The notes beneath the pieces are model-generated. The model did no database searches and was not told the origin of the DNA. It saw only the letters and a program-made list of their open reading frames with translations. Position numbers and translations under genes: made by a program. Source: Chlorocebus sabaeus (lineage: Eukaryota > Chordata > Mammalia > Primates > Cercopithecidae). From it: a DNA stretch of 64,000 nucleotides. This document shows positions 47,521 through 58,984 of the stretch, one piece after another. Every line of letters starts with the position of its first letter. Position 1 is the first letter of the stretch. The stretch lies in contig NC_132912.1 in the NCBI RefSeq assembly GCF_047675955.1, positions 83,476,382 to 83,540,381 of the forward strand. Reading direction: 5' to 3'.

Positions 47521-48985
47521 ATTCTTAATAAGTTATGCAAATAGGTATTTGGGTAATCCTTGTTAGAAAAAATGTAAACAATTATTTGAAATATTAGTGT
47601 GAACTCTATTTGGAATTTTAGTCAGGTTATTTCACTAAATATCTGTTTATTTAAACACTATTTATTACTGTCCTGACCAGAAAAGCATTTATGGTCAAAT
47701 GTAACCAATTATATTTGCTATATTTAAACTAAAAATCATGAGAAATAACTTTTAAATACATGGATTAAATTTAATTTTACTTTTTAATTTAAAAAATACA
47801 TGCTAAATGCAGGGAAATATAAAACACAAACAGATAATGTTTAATAATCTCTACAGCTCTATAATCCACAGTAGTAAAAATTCCTAGATATATCCCTGAC
47901 ATACATCTACCTTTCTTCAGAATTTATCAGTATTTTTTGTAGGCATGTGATGACCCAGAATTAAGAATACAATCCCTAGTTTCTGCTAGAGGTAATGTAA
48001 AAACCAAAATAAGATTACAATGTTTTAGAATTATAGTTGCAGATTTTGGGGCAGATACTTTTTAGTGGTCTAAAAGAAAAGGGCAACCCTCCTTCTCCAT
48101 TTTCTTAAACCATTGTATAGGTTGTGGATATATTGGATTATCTCCTTCTCAGTACGTATAATGGCATTAATTGAAGTTTGGTGCAAGTGAAGTTGAGGGT
48201 TCCCTGGCAACCCAGTGAAACAGAGTCTGCATAGCAGCAACAGACTATCTAGTTCCAGATAGTCTTTTTTTTTTTTTTTAAACTAGAAAAAGAAGTGAAA
48301 TTTTATTTTATGTAATTGAATGTAATTGAATCTCCATTACATGTAGCTGAGCCTATAAAAGGAGAAATATTGAGTTTCATATCAGAAATGGTCTTATGTA
48401 TGTAAAATAACATAAAATAAATGGTATTGGTTATGCAACTCAGTAGCGGGTCAAAAGGCCAATAATAGCGGTTTTACCATGGCAAAAATATAATAAACTG
48501 CAGAAGTATTACCTTGGAAAGCTGACTGCATGCTAATCAGTATTTAAAGTTGATAGATTAATATTAGAAATGTCAGAAATTAGAAAATATTTGATCTCAA
48601 TGATACAGAAAATAGAACACATAAAACCTTGTTGGATGAAGAATAAAATTGAGAAAATGCTTGCAAAACATAATCTTAAATATGTATATTAGAAAACATG
48701 CTGTCTCTTCTAGTGTTCATGCCCCTATCCGATTTCCTTCCCCTGGTTCTGTTTTAACACCGTAAATGACTTGTAACTGACAGAATGTGGTGTGAGTAAC
48801 GCTGTGTGGCTTCTATGGCTAGGTTTCAAGAGGTCTTGAAGCTTCTGCCTGTACTCTGGAAATACTTGCTCTGAGGAAAGTTAGTTATCCCACAAGGGGT
48901 TTAACAACTCTGAGAACACCATGATGTAAGAAAGCCTTAGCTATTCATATGGAGTGGCTGTGTGGAGAGAGAGGAAGAAAAGGAG
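47521..48985. other. Unassigned intergenic DNA
   Basis: AT-rich, with a T-run at about 48268-48279. No gene supported. Confidence 0.5.
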
Positions 48986-48986
48986 C

Positions 48987-49300
48987 TGGAAGCTGTGACT
49001 CAGGCCTATAATGCCAGCACTTTGGTAGGCCAAGGAGGGTGGATAATTTGAGGTAAGGAGTTCAAGACCAGCTTCACCAACATAATGAAACCTTGTCTAC
49101 TAAAAATATGAAAATTAGCTGAATGTGTTGGCACATGCCCGTAATCCCAGCTGCTCAGAGGCTGTGGCAGGAAAACTGCTTGCACCCCGGAGGCGCAGGA
49201 CACAGTAAACTGAGATTATGCCACTGCACTCCAGGGTAGGTGACAGAGCCAGAATGTCTAAAAAACAAAAAGAAAAAAAGAAAAAGAAAGAGAAAGATGC
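48987..49300 (+). repeat. Old Alu, plus orientation
   Basis: 'aatgccagcactttggtagg', 'gagttcaagaccagcttcac', 'gtaatcccagctgctcagag' and 'gccactgcactccagggtag' mark both monomers. The tail is (AAAAG)n-like. Many substitutions fit an older AluS or AluJ. Confidence 0.85.
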
Positions 49301-50069
49301 CCAGCAATCTCCCACCCCCAACTATATCAGAATCCTATCTGTGAGGAAATAAAATTCATTTTGGATATTTAACTCAGTTGAGTGTTCAAATGACTGTAAC
49401 CCAGTTGCCATCTAACACGTAGTGCATGAGAGAGATTCTCAAAACAAAAACCAAAAACCAAACTGCCCAGCTGAGACTAGTCAAATGCTATGAAGAATAA
49501 TAAAATAGTTGTTTTAAATCACTAAGATTTGTGTTTGTTTGATACACAACAATAGATAACTGGAACACTTAGCTTCTGTTCCTGGTAAAAAGAACACTCA
49601 CTGATAAAATATTAATAATATGCAAAGAACTTCTAAAACTTGAAGACAAGAGATAATGAGAACAATATTTTTGAATAATTAAAAACTTAAATATACCTAT
49701 TATTTGATTCAGAAGTTCCATTTCTGTGAACATATGCTATGGAGAAAATTGATTATAGATAAGTGGTTAGACGGATGGATAGACAGATACAGATAACTAT
49801 AACTAGATATAGAAACATACATGTATATAGACAAATGGAGAGAGAGAATGTTGATTGCTACATTGTGGTTGTGTCAAAAAAAAAAAAAAAGAAAGAAAAC
49901 AAAACCCCCTCCCAAACTAGAAATAGCCCTATAAGAAAAACTAAAACTGGTAAAAGATAAATTTAAATATGTAACTCTCAATTTTGAGGGTTTCAGCAAT
50001 TTTACTCTGCAACTAGGGGAGAGAAAGAAAATTGCAAAAAGAATATGAATAGTTTATTCAAATTTGTAA
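49301..50069. other. Unassigned, with degenerate GATA tract
   Basis: It contains a GATA-rich stretch (about 49757-49835) and an A-run at 49877-49890. No gene supported. Confidence 0.45.
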
Positions 50070-50890
50070 AGGTAAAGCTTAATATTATTCAGTAAAATGC
50101 ACAGATTTTAAGTGTTGACTCTGAATTCAGCAAATACGTACCACTGTGCAACCTATGCTTAATCAGGACATAAAATGGCTCTATTAAATGTAAAAATTTT
50201 TCTCATGTACCTTTCCTGATAGTGCCCAACCCAAGAACCAACTACTATTATGATTTTTATTATGATAGATCATTTTATCAGTTTTAGAATATCATAGGAA
50301 TTGAAGTAGGAATTTGCTTGTCCTGAGTCCTTTCTCCTTGAGTGGTTTTTTCTATCAGTAGTTTCAATCTTCACCTTGATGAATATTATTCCTTTCCATG
50401 TTTTCTTTTTTTTTTTGAGACGGAGTCTTGCTCTGTCGCCCAGGCTGGAGTGCAGTGGCCGGATCTCCATGTTTTCTTTTCTTGTTTCTTTTGAGGGATA
50501 TTTGGATTGTTCTCAGTTTTTAACCATTATGGATTAAATTATTACAACATTTTTGTACAAGTCATTTTGGGGACAGATGCTTTCACTTTCATTCCTCTTT
50601 TAAACAAAAGTACCATAGGACACTTACATCTTTATTTTTATAAGTGAATGACAGCCAGTCTTCAAAGTTATGTTATACTGCCTCTAAGAATGTCTGAAAA
50701 CTTATTTACTATCCGTTATTAGAAGTTGGCATTGTTGACTTTTGAAATGTTAGCCTTTCTAAAGGTTTTGAACTGCTGGTTTAGTTTCATTTCAATTTGC
50801 AATACTTGATGACTAATTATATTCCAAAATATATTTGCTTATTGGAAATATTTGTATATAATCTTTATTGTAGTATCAGCTCAAGCATTT
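50070..50890 (-). repeat. Old L1M, reverse, split by a tiny Alu
   Basis: Antisense L1 landmarks: 'ggatatttggattgttctca', 'acatttttgtacaagtcatt' and 'tttcatttcaatttgcaata'. It is interrupted at 50410-50466 by a truncated Alu. Confidence 0.65.
50410..50466 (-). mobile_element. Severely 5'-truncated AluY, Old World monkey variant
   Basis: Only the 3' end remains: a T-run, 'gagacggagtcttgctctgt', 'ggctggagtgcagtggccgg' and 'atct'. A perfect 14-bp TSD 'ccatgttttctttt' bounds it (50396-50409 and 50467-50480). The bases 'gtggccggatct' (50455-50466) differ from the usual human Alu form and match the AluY variant I associate with cercopithecoid monkeys. Confidence 0.92.
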
Positions 50891-51328
50891 TTTCTTTTTC
50901 TGTTGGGATATGTAACCTCTCTATTGTCATTACACAAGTTCAACAATATAAATATTAGCATAGAAATCAAATTGAGCAGCAGTTTTCGGGGAAGTTGAAG
51001 ATGCTTTACAAGTTTCTCTTAGATCTTCATCTTTACTCTTAATTAAATATGCTGCAAGAAGCCTTAAATTTTTATAATAAAGTGGAAATAAATTTCAGGG
51101 TATTCTAGAAGATTATTTGAACTTAAGAAGCTATGAGATACACTAGCAATTATAGACAAATAATGCAAACTTTCCCCACATAACTCTGGCCATCAATTTA
51201 CTTCGAGGCATACCTAAAAAGTGGAGACTACAAATTATAGAAGTGTGAACAGCTTAATTGTAGCTCATCTTTAGAATAATGTTGGAAATCTTATTACTAT
51301 AACATTTAATATGATCTAGTGCTGCTGG

Positions 51329-51335
<7 letters not shown>
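50891..51335. other. Unassigned intergenic DNA
   Basis: AT-rich; nothing assigned. Confidence 0.45.

Positions 51336-51366
<31 letters not shown>
51336..51366. repeat. (TA)n microsatellite
   Basis: About 15 TA units directly before the poly(T) of the following Alu. Confidence 0.95.
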
Positions 51367-51374
<8 letters not shown>

Positions 51375-51655
51375 TTGACAGAGTCTTGCTCTGTTGCCCA
51401 GTCTGGAGTGCAGTGGCACGATCTCGGCTCACTGCAAATTCCACCTCCTGGGTTCACGCCATTCTCCTGCCTCAGCCTCCCGAGTGACTGGGACAACAGG
51501 CACCCAGCCACCTCGCATGGCTAATTTTGTGTGTTTTTAGTACAGACGGGGTTTCACTGTGTTAGCCAGGGTGGTCTCAATCTCCTGACCTCGTGATCCG
51601 CCTGCCTCGACCTCCCAAAATGCTGGGATTACAGGCGTGAGTCACCGCACCTGGC
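51367..51655 (-). mobile_element. AluY-type element, reverse
   Basis: Full-length antisense Alu: 'gcagtggcacgatctcggct', 'gttcacgccattctcctgcc', 'acctcgtgatccgcctgcct' and 'gctgggattacaggcgtgag'. The 'gccacctcgc' at about 51507 is a variant I associate with Old World monkey AluY (human copies mostly read gccaccacgc). The (TA)n tract next to the tail may hide the TSD. Confidence 0.93.
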
Positions 51656-51699
51656 TGAAATTAAATATCTTTAAACATAGTAGATTGATATTCCTATAC

Positions 51700-51733
51700 A
51701 ACTATGGATCATGTTCCTGCATGATCCATAGTT
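51700..51733. repeat. Perfect 14-bp inverted repeat (hairpin)
   Basis: 'aactatggatcatg' (51700-51713) and its exact reverse complement 'catgatccatagtt' (51720-51733) flank a 6-base loop, 'ttcctg'. It is not part of a repeat I recognise. No U-run follows, and it lies in noncoding primate DNA, so it is not a bacterial-type terminator. Confidence 0.9.
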
Positions 51734-52389
51734 CACAAATGAGAAAGCACACCTATCATTTAAACAAAAGCTAAAACAGATAATATATCACAATGTTTAT
51801 GACGGCATAATGATTTTACTTTTCAGATGGTTTATTGGTATGTTGATTACATAGTGACAATATTCACAGATGTTTTCTCAACTATTTAGTGAAGAACATA
51901 TTTATTGAAATATGCAAGTGGCATCTTGAAAAATTACAGTCACCTACTTTTTGTTTTGTTTTGTTTGTACCTGTAATGACTGTACAAATCATGGAGAATA
52001 CAAGTCTTCATTACAAAAAAAAAAAGAAAAGAAAAAAGATTTGGTTTAGGAGAAAAAAAACACTTATGAGCTTGTTTTTATTTCACATTGCCCATTATAA
52101 CACTTATTTCCCAATGAAGAATTGTCAAAATATACAGTGTTCTGATTTCAAGCTTTCTTTCTATTTCATAAGTGGTTTCATTCTAAGAACAAAAGTGCAC
52201 CAAGTGAAAAAGGCTACAAATAGAATAAAAGCAGCAAAAGTTTATAACTTGATGAATTAACTGTGCAGAATTTGCCAATTTTAATGCTAATTGCAGAAAT
52301 GATTTTTTTTAAATAAGCAATTTGAAAACAGAATTCTTACCTAAACTCAAAGCTGATAATATTAGTAGAATAAAAGACGGGAAAAAAAC
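51734..52389. other. Unassigned intergenic DNA
   Basis: AT-rich. A 123-codon plus frame (51889-52260) crosses an A-rich run and has no recognisable domain. Confidence 0.45.
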
Positions 52390-52755
52390 CGAAAAGGACA
52401 AAAAAGCTTTTCTTTTACAAAACTTCTGCACAGCAAAGGAAACAATTTAAAGAATGAAAAGGTAATATACAGAGTCTGAGAAAATATTTGCAAACCATGT
52501 ATCTGATAAGGGATTAATATCCTAAATATGTAAGGAACTCAACTTAATAGCAGAAAACAAATCAATTAAAACACAGACAAAGGAAGTGAACATGTTTTTA
52601 CACAAAAAGACACTCAAATGGTCAAGAATTATATAAAAATTTGCTCAACATCACTATTCACCAGAGAAATACAAATTAAACCTACATGAGATATCTCCTC
52701 ACACCTGGTAGCATGATTAATATTAAAGAGATAAGAGATAAATGTTGGTGAGCGT
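52390..52755 (+). repeat. Old L1M ORF2 fragment
   Basis: 'acttctgcacagcaaaggaa', 'tgataagggattaatatcct' and 'caacatcactattcaccaga' are diverged L1 ORF2 C-terminal sequence in plus orientation. It is cut off at 52756 by the start of a younger L1. Confidence 0.8.
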
Positions 52756-52759
52756 TTCT

Positions 52760-55700
52760 TTGAAACCAATGAGAACAAAGACACAATATACCAGAATCTC
52801 TGGGATACAGCTAAAGCAGTGTTTAGAGGGAAATTTATAGCACTAAATACCCACAGAAGAAAGAAGGAAAGATCTAAAATTGACACCCTAAAACCACAAT
52901 TAAAAGAACTAGAGAAGCAAGAGCAAACAAATTCAAAAGCTAGCAGAAGACAAGAAATAATTAAGATCAGAGCAGAACTAAAGGAAATAGAGACACAAAA
53001 AAAACTTTCAAAAAAAAGCAATGAAAAAAACTTTAAAAAAGCAATGAAAAAAAAAAGACAATGAAAAAAAGCAATGAAAAAAGCAATGAAAAAAACTTTC
53101 GAAAACAAAGCAATGAAACCAGGAGCTGTTTTTTAAAAAAATATCAACAAAATAGACCACTAGCTGGATTAATAAAGAAGAAAAGAGAGAAGAATCAGAG
53201 ACACAATAAAAAACGATGAAGGGGATATCACCACTGATTCCACAGAAGTATGAACTACCATGAGCGAATACTGTAAACACCTCTATGCAAATAAACTAGG
53301 AATTCTAGAAGAAACTTATAAATTCCTGGACACCCCACCCCCACAATACTAAACCAGGAGGAAGGAAAATCCCTGAATAGACCCATAACAAATTCTGAAA
53401 TTGAGGCAGTAATTAATAGCCTACCAACCAAAAAAGGCCCAGGACCAGATGGATTCACAGCGGAATTCTACCAAAGGTACAAAGAGGAGTTGATACCATT
53501 CCTTCTGAAACTATTCCAAACAATAGAAAAAGAGGGAATCCTCCCTAACTTATTTCATGAGACCAGCATCATCCTAGTACCAAAATGTGGCAGAGACACC
53601 ACAAAAAAAGACAATTGCAGGACAATATCCCTGATGAAAATCAATGAGAAAATCCTCAATAAAACACTGGTAAACCTAATCCAGCAGTACATCAAAAAGT
53701 TTATGCCCCATGATCAAGTCGACTTCATCCCTGGGATGCAAGATTGGTTAAACATATGCAAATCAATAAATGTAATCCATCACATAAACAGAACCAACAA
53801 CAAAAAACACATGATTATCTTGATAGATGCAGGAAAGGCCTTCAATAAAATTCAACACCCTTCATGCTAAAAAATCTGAATAAACTAGGTATTGATGGAA
53901 TGTATCCCAAAATAAGAGTTATTTATGACCAAACCACAGCCAATATCTCATTGAAAGGGCAAAAGAGGGAAGTATTCGCTTTGAAAACTGGTACAAGACA
54001 GGAATGCCCTCTCTCACCACTCCTATTCAACATAATTTTCGAAGTTCTGGCCAGGGCAATCAGGCAAGGGAAAGAAATAAAGCGTATTGAAATAGGAATA
54101 GAAGAAGTCAAATTGTCTTTGCTTACAGATAACATGATCTATGTCTAGAAAACCCCATTGTCTCAGTCCAAACTCTCCTTAAGCTGATAGCAACTTCAGC
54201 AAACTCTCAGGATACAAAAGCAGTGTGCAAAAATCACAAACATTCCTACACACCAACAACAGACAGAGAGCCAAATTGTGAGTGAACTCCCATTCACAAT
54301 TGCTACAAACAGAATAAAATACCCAGGAATGCAACTTACAAGGGATGTGAAGGGCCTCTTCAATGAAAATCACAAACCACTGCTCAAAGAAATAAATGGA
54401 AAAACTTTCCATGCTCATGGATAGGAAGAATCAATATCGTGGAAATGGACATACTGCCCAAAGTAATTTATACATTCAATGCTATCCCCATCAAGCTACC
54501 AATGACTTTCTTCACATAACTGGAAAAAACTTCACATAACTGGTTTGTGTGGAACCAAAAGAGCCTGTATAACCAAGACAATCCAAAGCAAAAAGAACAA
54601 AGTTGGAGACATCATGCTACCTGACTTCAAACTATACTACAAGGCTACGTAAACCAAAACAGCATCTTACTGGTACCACAATAGATATATAGACCGATGG
54701 AACAGAGCAGAGGCCTTAGAAATAATACCACACATCTACAACCATCTGATCTTTGACAAAACTCACGAAAACAAGAAAGGGGAAAGGATTCGCTATTTAA
54801 TAAATGGTATTGGGAAAACTGGCTAGACATATGCAGAAAACTGAAACTGGACCCCTTCCTCACACATTATACAAAATTAACTCAAGATAGATTAAAGACT
54901 TAAATGTAAGACCTAAAACCATACAAACCCTAGAAGAAAACCTAGGCAATACCATTCAGGACATAGGCATGGACAAAGACTTCATGACTAAAACACCAAA
55001 AGCAATGGCAACAAAAACCAAAATTGACAAATGGAATCTAATTAAACTGAAGAGCTTCTGCATGGCAAAAGAAACTACCATCAGTGTGAACAGGCAACCT
55101 AAAGAATGGGAGAAAATGTTTGCAATCTATCCATCTGACAAAGGGATAATATCCAGAATCTACAAAGAACTTAAACAAATTTACAAGAAAAAAATAAACA
55201 ACCATATAAAAAAGTGGGTGAAGGATAGGAAGAGATAGTTCTCAAAAGAAGACATTTATGCAGCCAACAAACATAAGAAAAATAGTTCATCATCACTGGT
55301 CATTAGAGAAATGCAAATCAAAACCACAATGAGATGCTATCTCATGCCAGTTAGAATGGTGATCATTAAAAAGTCAGGAAACAACAGCTACTGGGGAGGA
55401 TGTGGAGAAATAGGAATGCTTTTACTATTGATGGGAGTGTAAATTAGTTCAACCATTTTGAAAGACAGCATGGCAATTCCTCAAGGATCTAGAATCAGAA
55501 ATACCATTTGACTCAGCAATCCAATTACTGGGTATTTACCCAAAGGATTATAAATCATTCTACTATAAAAACGCATGCATACATATGTTTATTGTAGCAC
55601 TGTTCACAATAGCAAAGACTTGGACCCAACTGAAATACTCATCAATGACAGACTGAATAAAGAAAATGTGGCATATACACACCATGGAATACTATGCAGC

Positions 55701-55829
55701 CACAAAATGGATGAGCTCATGTCCTCTGCAGGGACATGGATAAAGCTGGAAACCATCATTCTCAACAAACTAAGACAAGTACAGAAAATCAAACACTGTA
55801 TGTTCTCACGCATAAGTGGGAGCTAAACA
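52760..55829 (+). pseudogene. Decayed L1 ORF2 remnant
   Basis: ORF2 is broken into open pieces in changing frames at about 52819-53064, 53490-53870, 53864-54148, 54969-55238 and 55575-55826. Landmarks are GPDGF (53440 region), the HDQV-FIPGMQ segment, TRQECPLSPLLFN (53990 region), MDKDFMTKTPKAM and the C-terminus. The RT catalytic box reads LLTDNMIYV where FADDIIVY is expected, so the second catalytic aspartate is lost. The cysteine motif region (55386-55460) is also disrupted, and an A-rich 'gcaatgaaa' repeat expands the spacer at 53018-53118. No function remains. Confidence 0.9.
53018..53118 (+). repeat. 'gcaatgaaaaaa' minisatellite inside L1
   Basis: Six imperfect copies of an A-rich unit containing 'gcaatg' or 'acaatg' replace a single 'tcaatgaatccagga'-like site of other L1 copies (compare 21577). 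The two 'actttc'/'actttaa' interruptions suggest duplication of larger blocks. Confidence 0.85.
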
Positions 55830-56035
55830 ATGAGACCACATGAACACAGGGAGGAGAACATCACACACCAGGACCTGTCGGGCTAGGGGCCTAGGGGAGG
55901 GATAGCATCAGGAGAAATATCTAATGTAAATGACTGGCTGATGGGTGCAGCAAACCAGCATGACACGTGTATATCTATGTAACAAACCTGCACGTTCTAC
56001 ACATGTATCTCAGAACTTAAAGTATAATTTAAAAA

Positions 56036-56994
56036 ATAGTAAAAAAGGAAAAATTTGTGTGATTTCAAAAACTCCTTTGTAATCATTTCCCATGATTTAA
56101 GTGTTAAGATAACATTGTGCAATTCTTAGACTTTGCAAATCCTGTTAACACCCAATTTCCTGTCTCAAGGTGGTTCAATATTGTAGCTAATCATATGACT
56201 GCCTGATTAGTTTCCTGGCGCTACTTCCTATTAGTTGAGAAAGAAATTTAATGTTTCTGTGTCATTTTTTTCTCATCAGAAAAGAAAGAATATGATTAAA
56301 ATGTTCTTTTTATAAGGTTTAGGAGGATTAAATAATATTTGCAAGAAAATAGTATGTATTGAGTGTTCAAAAAATGTATGTATATGGTTTTATGATAATT
56401 CATCTTTTCAGGTTGAGAGAAGGGAATTAATTAAAAATACATGAAACAATACATTAAAAATTATAACCAGTGTCTAAATGCAGGGTGCTATTATGTAATC
56501 TGGTTGCAGAAAACCAAGGTACAAAACAATTGTCACATTATCCTCTCTTAGACACACTAACAGTAGTTAAAAGGATTCTGAATTAGAGTTCCTAACTACT
56601 CAGGAATTCTCAATTGTTCTCTAAGTTTGGGTTCATAAAACTTCTTTTAATAATTTATTTATTGAATTTTACCTAGTACTTTTTAAATTATTTATTATCT
56701 TTCTTTAGATTTTCAGGAAGCATTAGCGACAGTTAATTTAGTTTGTTCATTAGAAAAAGTAATGAGTTTCAGTTTGCTGGAAAAGAATCTTGAAAGCTCC
56801 AATGGTTACAAATGTCTGACTATAACTGCTTTTATTTCCATGGCTAAGACACAGGATTTTTGAAGATTAAATGTACTGAAACTCACTTACAACCACCTAA
56901 TGATTTACAGTATGCGTAGGTAGTAAATATATAATAGTTGAACATTGTTCGGTTTAGTGTTCCTGGAAATTTAGAGCTTTAACTCTGAAGTTTC
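56036..56994. other. Unassigned intergenic DNA
   Basis: AT-rich, no recognised gene or repeat. Confidence 0.5.
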
Positions 56995-57456
56995 TTTAAA
57001 AACCATTTTTTTAAAATTATACTTTAAGTTCTAGGGTACATGTGCACAACATGCAGGTTAGTTACATACTTATACATGTGCCATGTTGGTGTGCTGAACA
57101 CTTTAACTCGTCATTTACATTAGGTATATCTCCTAATGCTATACCTCCTCACTCCCCTCATCCCGGACAGGCCCCAGTGTGTGATGTTCTCCTTCCTTTG
57201 TCCAGCTGTTCTCATTGATCAATTCCCACCTATGAGTGAGAACATGTAGTGTTTGGGTTTTTTGTCCTTGTGATAGTTTGCTGAGAATGATGGTTTCCAG
57301 CTTCATCCATGTCCCTACAAAGGATATGAACTCATCCTTTTTTTATGGCTGCATAGTATTTTATGGTATATATGTGCCACATTTTCTTAATCCAGTCTAT
57401 CATTGATGGGCATTTGGATTGGTTCTTTGCTATTGTGAATAGTGCTGCAATGAACA

Positions 57457-58834
57457 ACAGACAAACAGAGAGCCACATCATGAGTGAACTCCCATTCACA
57501 ATTATTTCAAAGAGAATAAAATACCTAGGAATCCAACTTACAAGGGATGTGAAGGACCTCTTCAAGGAGAACTACAAACCACTGCTCAACGAAATAAAAG
57601 AAATAAACTACAAACCACTGCTCAACGAAATAAAAGAGGACACAAACAAATGGAAGAACATTCCATGCTCATGGATAGGAAGAATCAATATCATGAAAAC
57701 GGTCATACTGCCCAAGGTAATTTATAGATTCAATGCCATCCCCATCAGGCTACAAATGACTTTCTTCACATAACTGGAAAAAACTACTTTAAAGTTCATG
57801 CAGAACCAAAAAGGAGCCCATATAGCCAAGACAATCCTAAGCCAAAAGAACAAAGCTGGAGGCATCATGCTACCTGACTTCAAACTATATTACAAGGCTA
57901 CAGTAACCAAAACAGCATGGTACTGGTACCAAAACAGAGATATAGACCAATGAAACAGAACAGAGGCCTCAGAAATAATACCACAAATCTACAACCATCT
58001 GATCTTTGACAAACCTGACAAAAATAAGAAATGGGGAAAGTGTTCCCTATTTAATAAATAGTGCTGGAAAAACTGGCTAGCCATATGTAGAAAGCTGGAC
58101 CTTCCTTACATCTTATACAAAAATTAATTGAAGATGGATTAAAGACTTAACTGTTAGACCTAAAATCATAAAAACCCTTGAAGAAAACCTAAGCAATACC
58201 ATTCAGGACATAGGCATGGGCAAGGACTTCATGTCTAAAACACCAAAAGCAATGGTAACAAAAGCCAAAATTGACAAATGCTATCTAATTTAACTGAAGA
58301 GCTTCTGCACAGCAAAAGAAACTACCAGCAGAGTGAACAGGCAACCTACAGAATGGGAGAAAATTTTTGGAATCTACTCATCTGACAAAGGGCTAATATC
58401 CAGAATCTACAAAGAACTCAAACAAATTTACAAGAAAAAAACAAACAACCCCATCAAAAAGTGATTGAAGGATATGAACAGACATTTCTCAAAAGAAGAC
58501 ATTTATACAGCCAACAGACATATGAAAAAATGCTCATCATCAGTAGCCATCAGAGAAATGCAAATCAAAACCACAGTGAGATACTATCTCACACCAATTA
58601 GAATGGTGATCATTAAAAAGTCAGGAAACTACAGATGCTGGAGATGATGTGGAGAAATAGGAACACTTTTACACTGTTGGTGGGACTGTAAACTATTTCA
58701 ACCATTGTGGAAGACAGTGTGGCGACTCCTCAAGGATCTAGAACTAGAAATACCATTTGACCCAGCAATCCCATTACTGGGTACACACCTAAAGGATTAT
58801 ACATCATGCTGCTATAAAGACACATGCACACATG
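57457..58834 (+). pseudogene. L1 ORF2 segment in inverted arm
   Basis: ORF2 sequence from after the RT catalytic box to the C-terminal region, with several stops and frame breaks. Visible blocks are YLGIQLTRDVKDLFKENYK, the WIGRIN segment, the 'gggcaaggacttcatgtct' region and the start of the cysteine motif. A stop replaces a tryptophan codon at about 58464 ('aagtgattgaagg'). An in-frame 36-bp duplication lies at 57571-57636. Confidence 0.88.
57571..57636 (+). repeat. 36-bp in-frame tandem duplication in L1
   Basis: 'actacaaaccactgctcaac' plus 'gaaataaaag' occurs at 57571 and again at 57607, separated by 'aaataa'. Other L1 copies in the window have one copy of this segment. Confidence 0.92.
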
Positions 58835-58984
58835 TTTAAAAACCATTTTATAAGCCTGTCTTTTAGCTTACTGACCAGAAAGCCAAGGCCAAGAGAAGCT
58901 ATGCTATGTGATCAGGGCCACAAAGTTATTATGAAAGCAGCTGAGATGAGAACCAGGTCCAGACCTCTTCTCATGGTATTATAT

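Larger units (their letters stand above)
52757..56035 (+). mobile_element. Decayed L1PA, 5'-truncated, 3.3 kb
   Basis: It runs from the ORF2 spacer ('tttctttgaaaccaatgaga') through RT and the C-terminus to the 3' UTR and a short A-rich tail. The 3' UTR ('ggagaacatcacacaccagg', 'gcatcaggagaaatatctaa') is of the older L1PA type and lacks the young variant of the 17.4-kb L1s. No TSD was clear. It abuts an L1M fragment on its 5' side. Confidence 0.92.
57010..58834 (-). mobile_element. L1PA with 5' inversion (third case)
   Basis: Minus-strand insertion. The 3' arm (57456 down to 57010) has the 3' UTR and ORF2 end in sense orientation; the 5' arm (57457-58834) is inverted and carries ORF2 RT to C-terminus in plus orientation. 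The inverted arm ends in 'cacatgcacacatg' and the 3' arm starts at 'gttcattgcagcac', neighbours in L1. A perfect 15-bp TSD 'tttaaaaaccatttt' bounds it (56995-57009 and 58835-58849). The A-tail is very short. Confidence 0.95.

Noticed and set aside
51700..51733. Rho-independent terminator
   Set aside because: The window is primate nuclear DNA and the stem is not followed by a T-run.
51889..52260. 123-codon plus frame
   Set aside because: It crosses a poly(A)-like tract (KKKKKRKK), has no recognisable domain and lies in AT-rich unassigned DNA.
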